DNA of 46,340 nucleotides from CAZDYP01 sp964509505 (GTDB taxonomy: Bacteria > Chloroflexota > Anaerolineae > JACRMK01). The stretch spans positions 1 to 46,340 of the forward strand of contig CAZDYP010000015.1 in assembly GCA_964509505.1 (NCBI GenBank), given 5' to 3'. Shown here piece by piece: positions 46,068-46,340 of the stretch. A model generated the notes under the pieces. The model was not told where the DNA came from and made no database searches. It saw only the letters and a program-made list of their open reading frames with translations. The position numbers were made by a program, and so were the translations under genes. The first letter of the stretch is position 1. Every line of letters starts with the position of its first letter.

Positions 46068-46098
46068 CCCTTGCGAAGGGTCTAAATCTTCGCAAGGG
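46068..46098. other. Hairpin in the yceD leader
   Basis: CCCTTGCGAAG (46068-46078) and CTTCGCAAGGG (46088-46098), an 11-bp perfect stem with loop GGTCTAAAT. There is no T tract. The loop resembles the CTCCAAA/TCCTAAA loops of the two 11-7-11 hairpins. Confidence 0.6.
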
Positions 46099-46120
46099 AC
46101 GGTTGTTATGACCAATAGGC

Positions 46121-46159
46121 AAAAAATCTCCCGCAAGCAGGCAACGGCGCTTGCGGGAG
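46121..46159 (-). terminator. Terminator before yceD
   Basis: Minus strand: CTCCCGCAAGC (46149-46159) pairs with GCTTGCGGGAG (46128-46138), followed by ATTTTTT. It either ends the partial gene at 46235-46339 or, if the promoter at 46193 is used, attenuates yceD-rpmF. Confidence 0.75.
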
Positions 46160-46192
46160 GGGTTAGACCATTTCCCTCAAACAGCGAGGCAA

Positions 46193-46220
46193 ATTATAAC
46201 AGAAAGTGGGGGGAGGACAA
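46193..46220 (-). promoter_or_regulatory. Possible promoter of yceD-rpmF
   Basis: Minus strand: TTGTCC (46215-46220), 16-base spacer, TATAAT (46193-46198). A terminator-like hairpin follows within the leader. Confidence 0.45.
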
Positions 46221-46234
46221 ATTGCCCGACGAAT

Positions 46235-46339
46235 CTACGGTGCGTTGCCGTCGCCGAAATCATCGAGCGTTATGGTTGCGCCAATCGCCCACACCCTGAT
46301 GCGTCCGCCAGTAGTGTTGTACGTCCAAGCGGATACATT
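46235..46339 (-). CDS. 3' end of a gene of unknown function (partial)
   Basis: The minus-strand frame entering from the right edge reads NVSAWTYNTTGGRIRVWAIG and then ATITLDDFGDGNAP before TAG (46235-46237). Composition and the Gly/Asp-rich end suggest a secreted or extracytoplasmic protein, but 34 residues do not allow a family call. The hairpin at 46121-46159 lies about 75 bp downstream. Confidence 0.45.
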   Translation of the reverse strand, partial: NVSAWTYNTTGGRIRVWAIGATITLDDFGDGNAP

Positions 46340-46340
46340 G

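Overview
The window looks like one scaffold of a Chloroflexota-type bacterium, probably a metagenome bin, since runs of N join contigs at 3870-3969, 20918-20927 and 29151-29250. The taxonomic guess rests on several features. There is a fumarase/complex II operon of aerobic type. Family-5 lipoprotein binding proteins carry Thr/Pro-rich linkers. A giant secreted protein ends in YLPLVMR. There is an exosortase-G-like cassette. Intergenic spacers are full of degenerate 7-bp repeats. This is inference; no rRNA or tRNA is present to settle it.

Layout. 1-4700 (+): fumarase beta subunit (partial) followed by sdhC, sdhD, a small conserved-looking ORF, sdhA, two tiny paralogous membrane peptides and sdhB, closed by a hairpin terminator shared with tyrS. 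4746-12315 (-): tyrS with a structured leader, then a 2032-residue beta-helix/DUF11/Calx-beta/PKD surface protein. 12456-13985 (-): a GT-C type membrane glycosyltransferase, divergent from the next block. 14347-20496 (+): the most interesting block, a pseudo-receiver/PTPS-like fusion, a PF10131-like polytopic protein, a small secreted protein with a tripartite C-terminal sorting signal, an exosortase with Cys/Arg/His and a GT2 glycosyltransferase. 20689-22777 (+): mutL, broken only by an assembly gap and carrying 7-bp repeat arrays inside its coding sequence. 23246-29265 (+): two tandem paralogous peptide-binding lipoproteins with DppB- and DppC-like permeases. 29269-34658 (+): hsp20, lon, a MoaB/MogA-type gene, a gene remnant and a GPH-type symporter. 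34819-36018 (+): NYN-LOTUS protein. 36093-37401 (-): an MshEN-like small protein and a nucleotidyltransferase-fold protein. 37610-38011 (+): a cupredoxin lipoprotein. 38190-46051 (-): two TPR-like proteins (one ending in a copper-less cupredoxin domain), an acyl-CoA dehydrogenase, a TatA/B-TatC fusion, nusB, fabG, fabD, rpmF and yceD. 46235-46339 (-): the 3' end of another gene.

How the parts work together. The sdh/fum operon supplies the succinate-fumarate-malate segment of the TCA cycle. The 14-20 kb cassette resembles, from memory of the TIGR03110/03111/03112 families, the exosortase XrtG system of Gram-positives, whose substrate is not known to me. Here a candidate substrate is encoded directly upstream of the exosortase. 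The 38-46 kb block is housekeeping: fatty-acid synthesis, ribosomal protein, antitermination and Tat export.

A second theme is the non-coding fabric. Arrays of degenerate heptamers, often in inverted pairs, fill many spacers and run into the ends or linkers of fum, mutL, lon and nusB. In addition there are at least five MITE-like elements with terminal inverted repeats, some flanked by apparent target-site duplications, and several hairpins with a recurrent 11-7-11 geometry.
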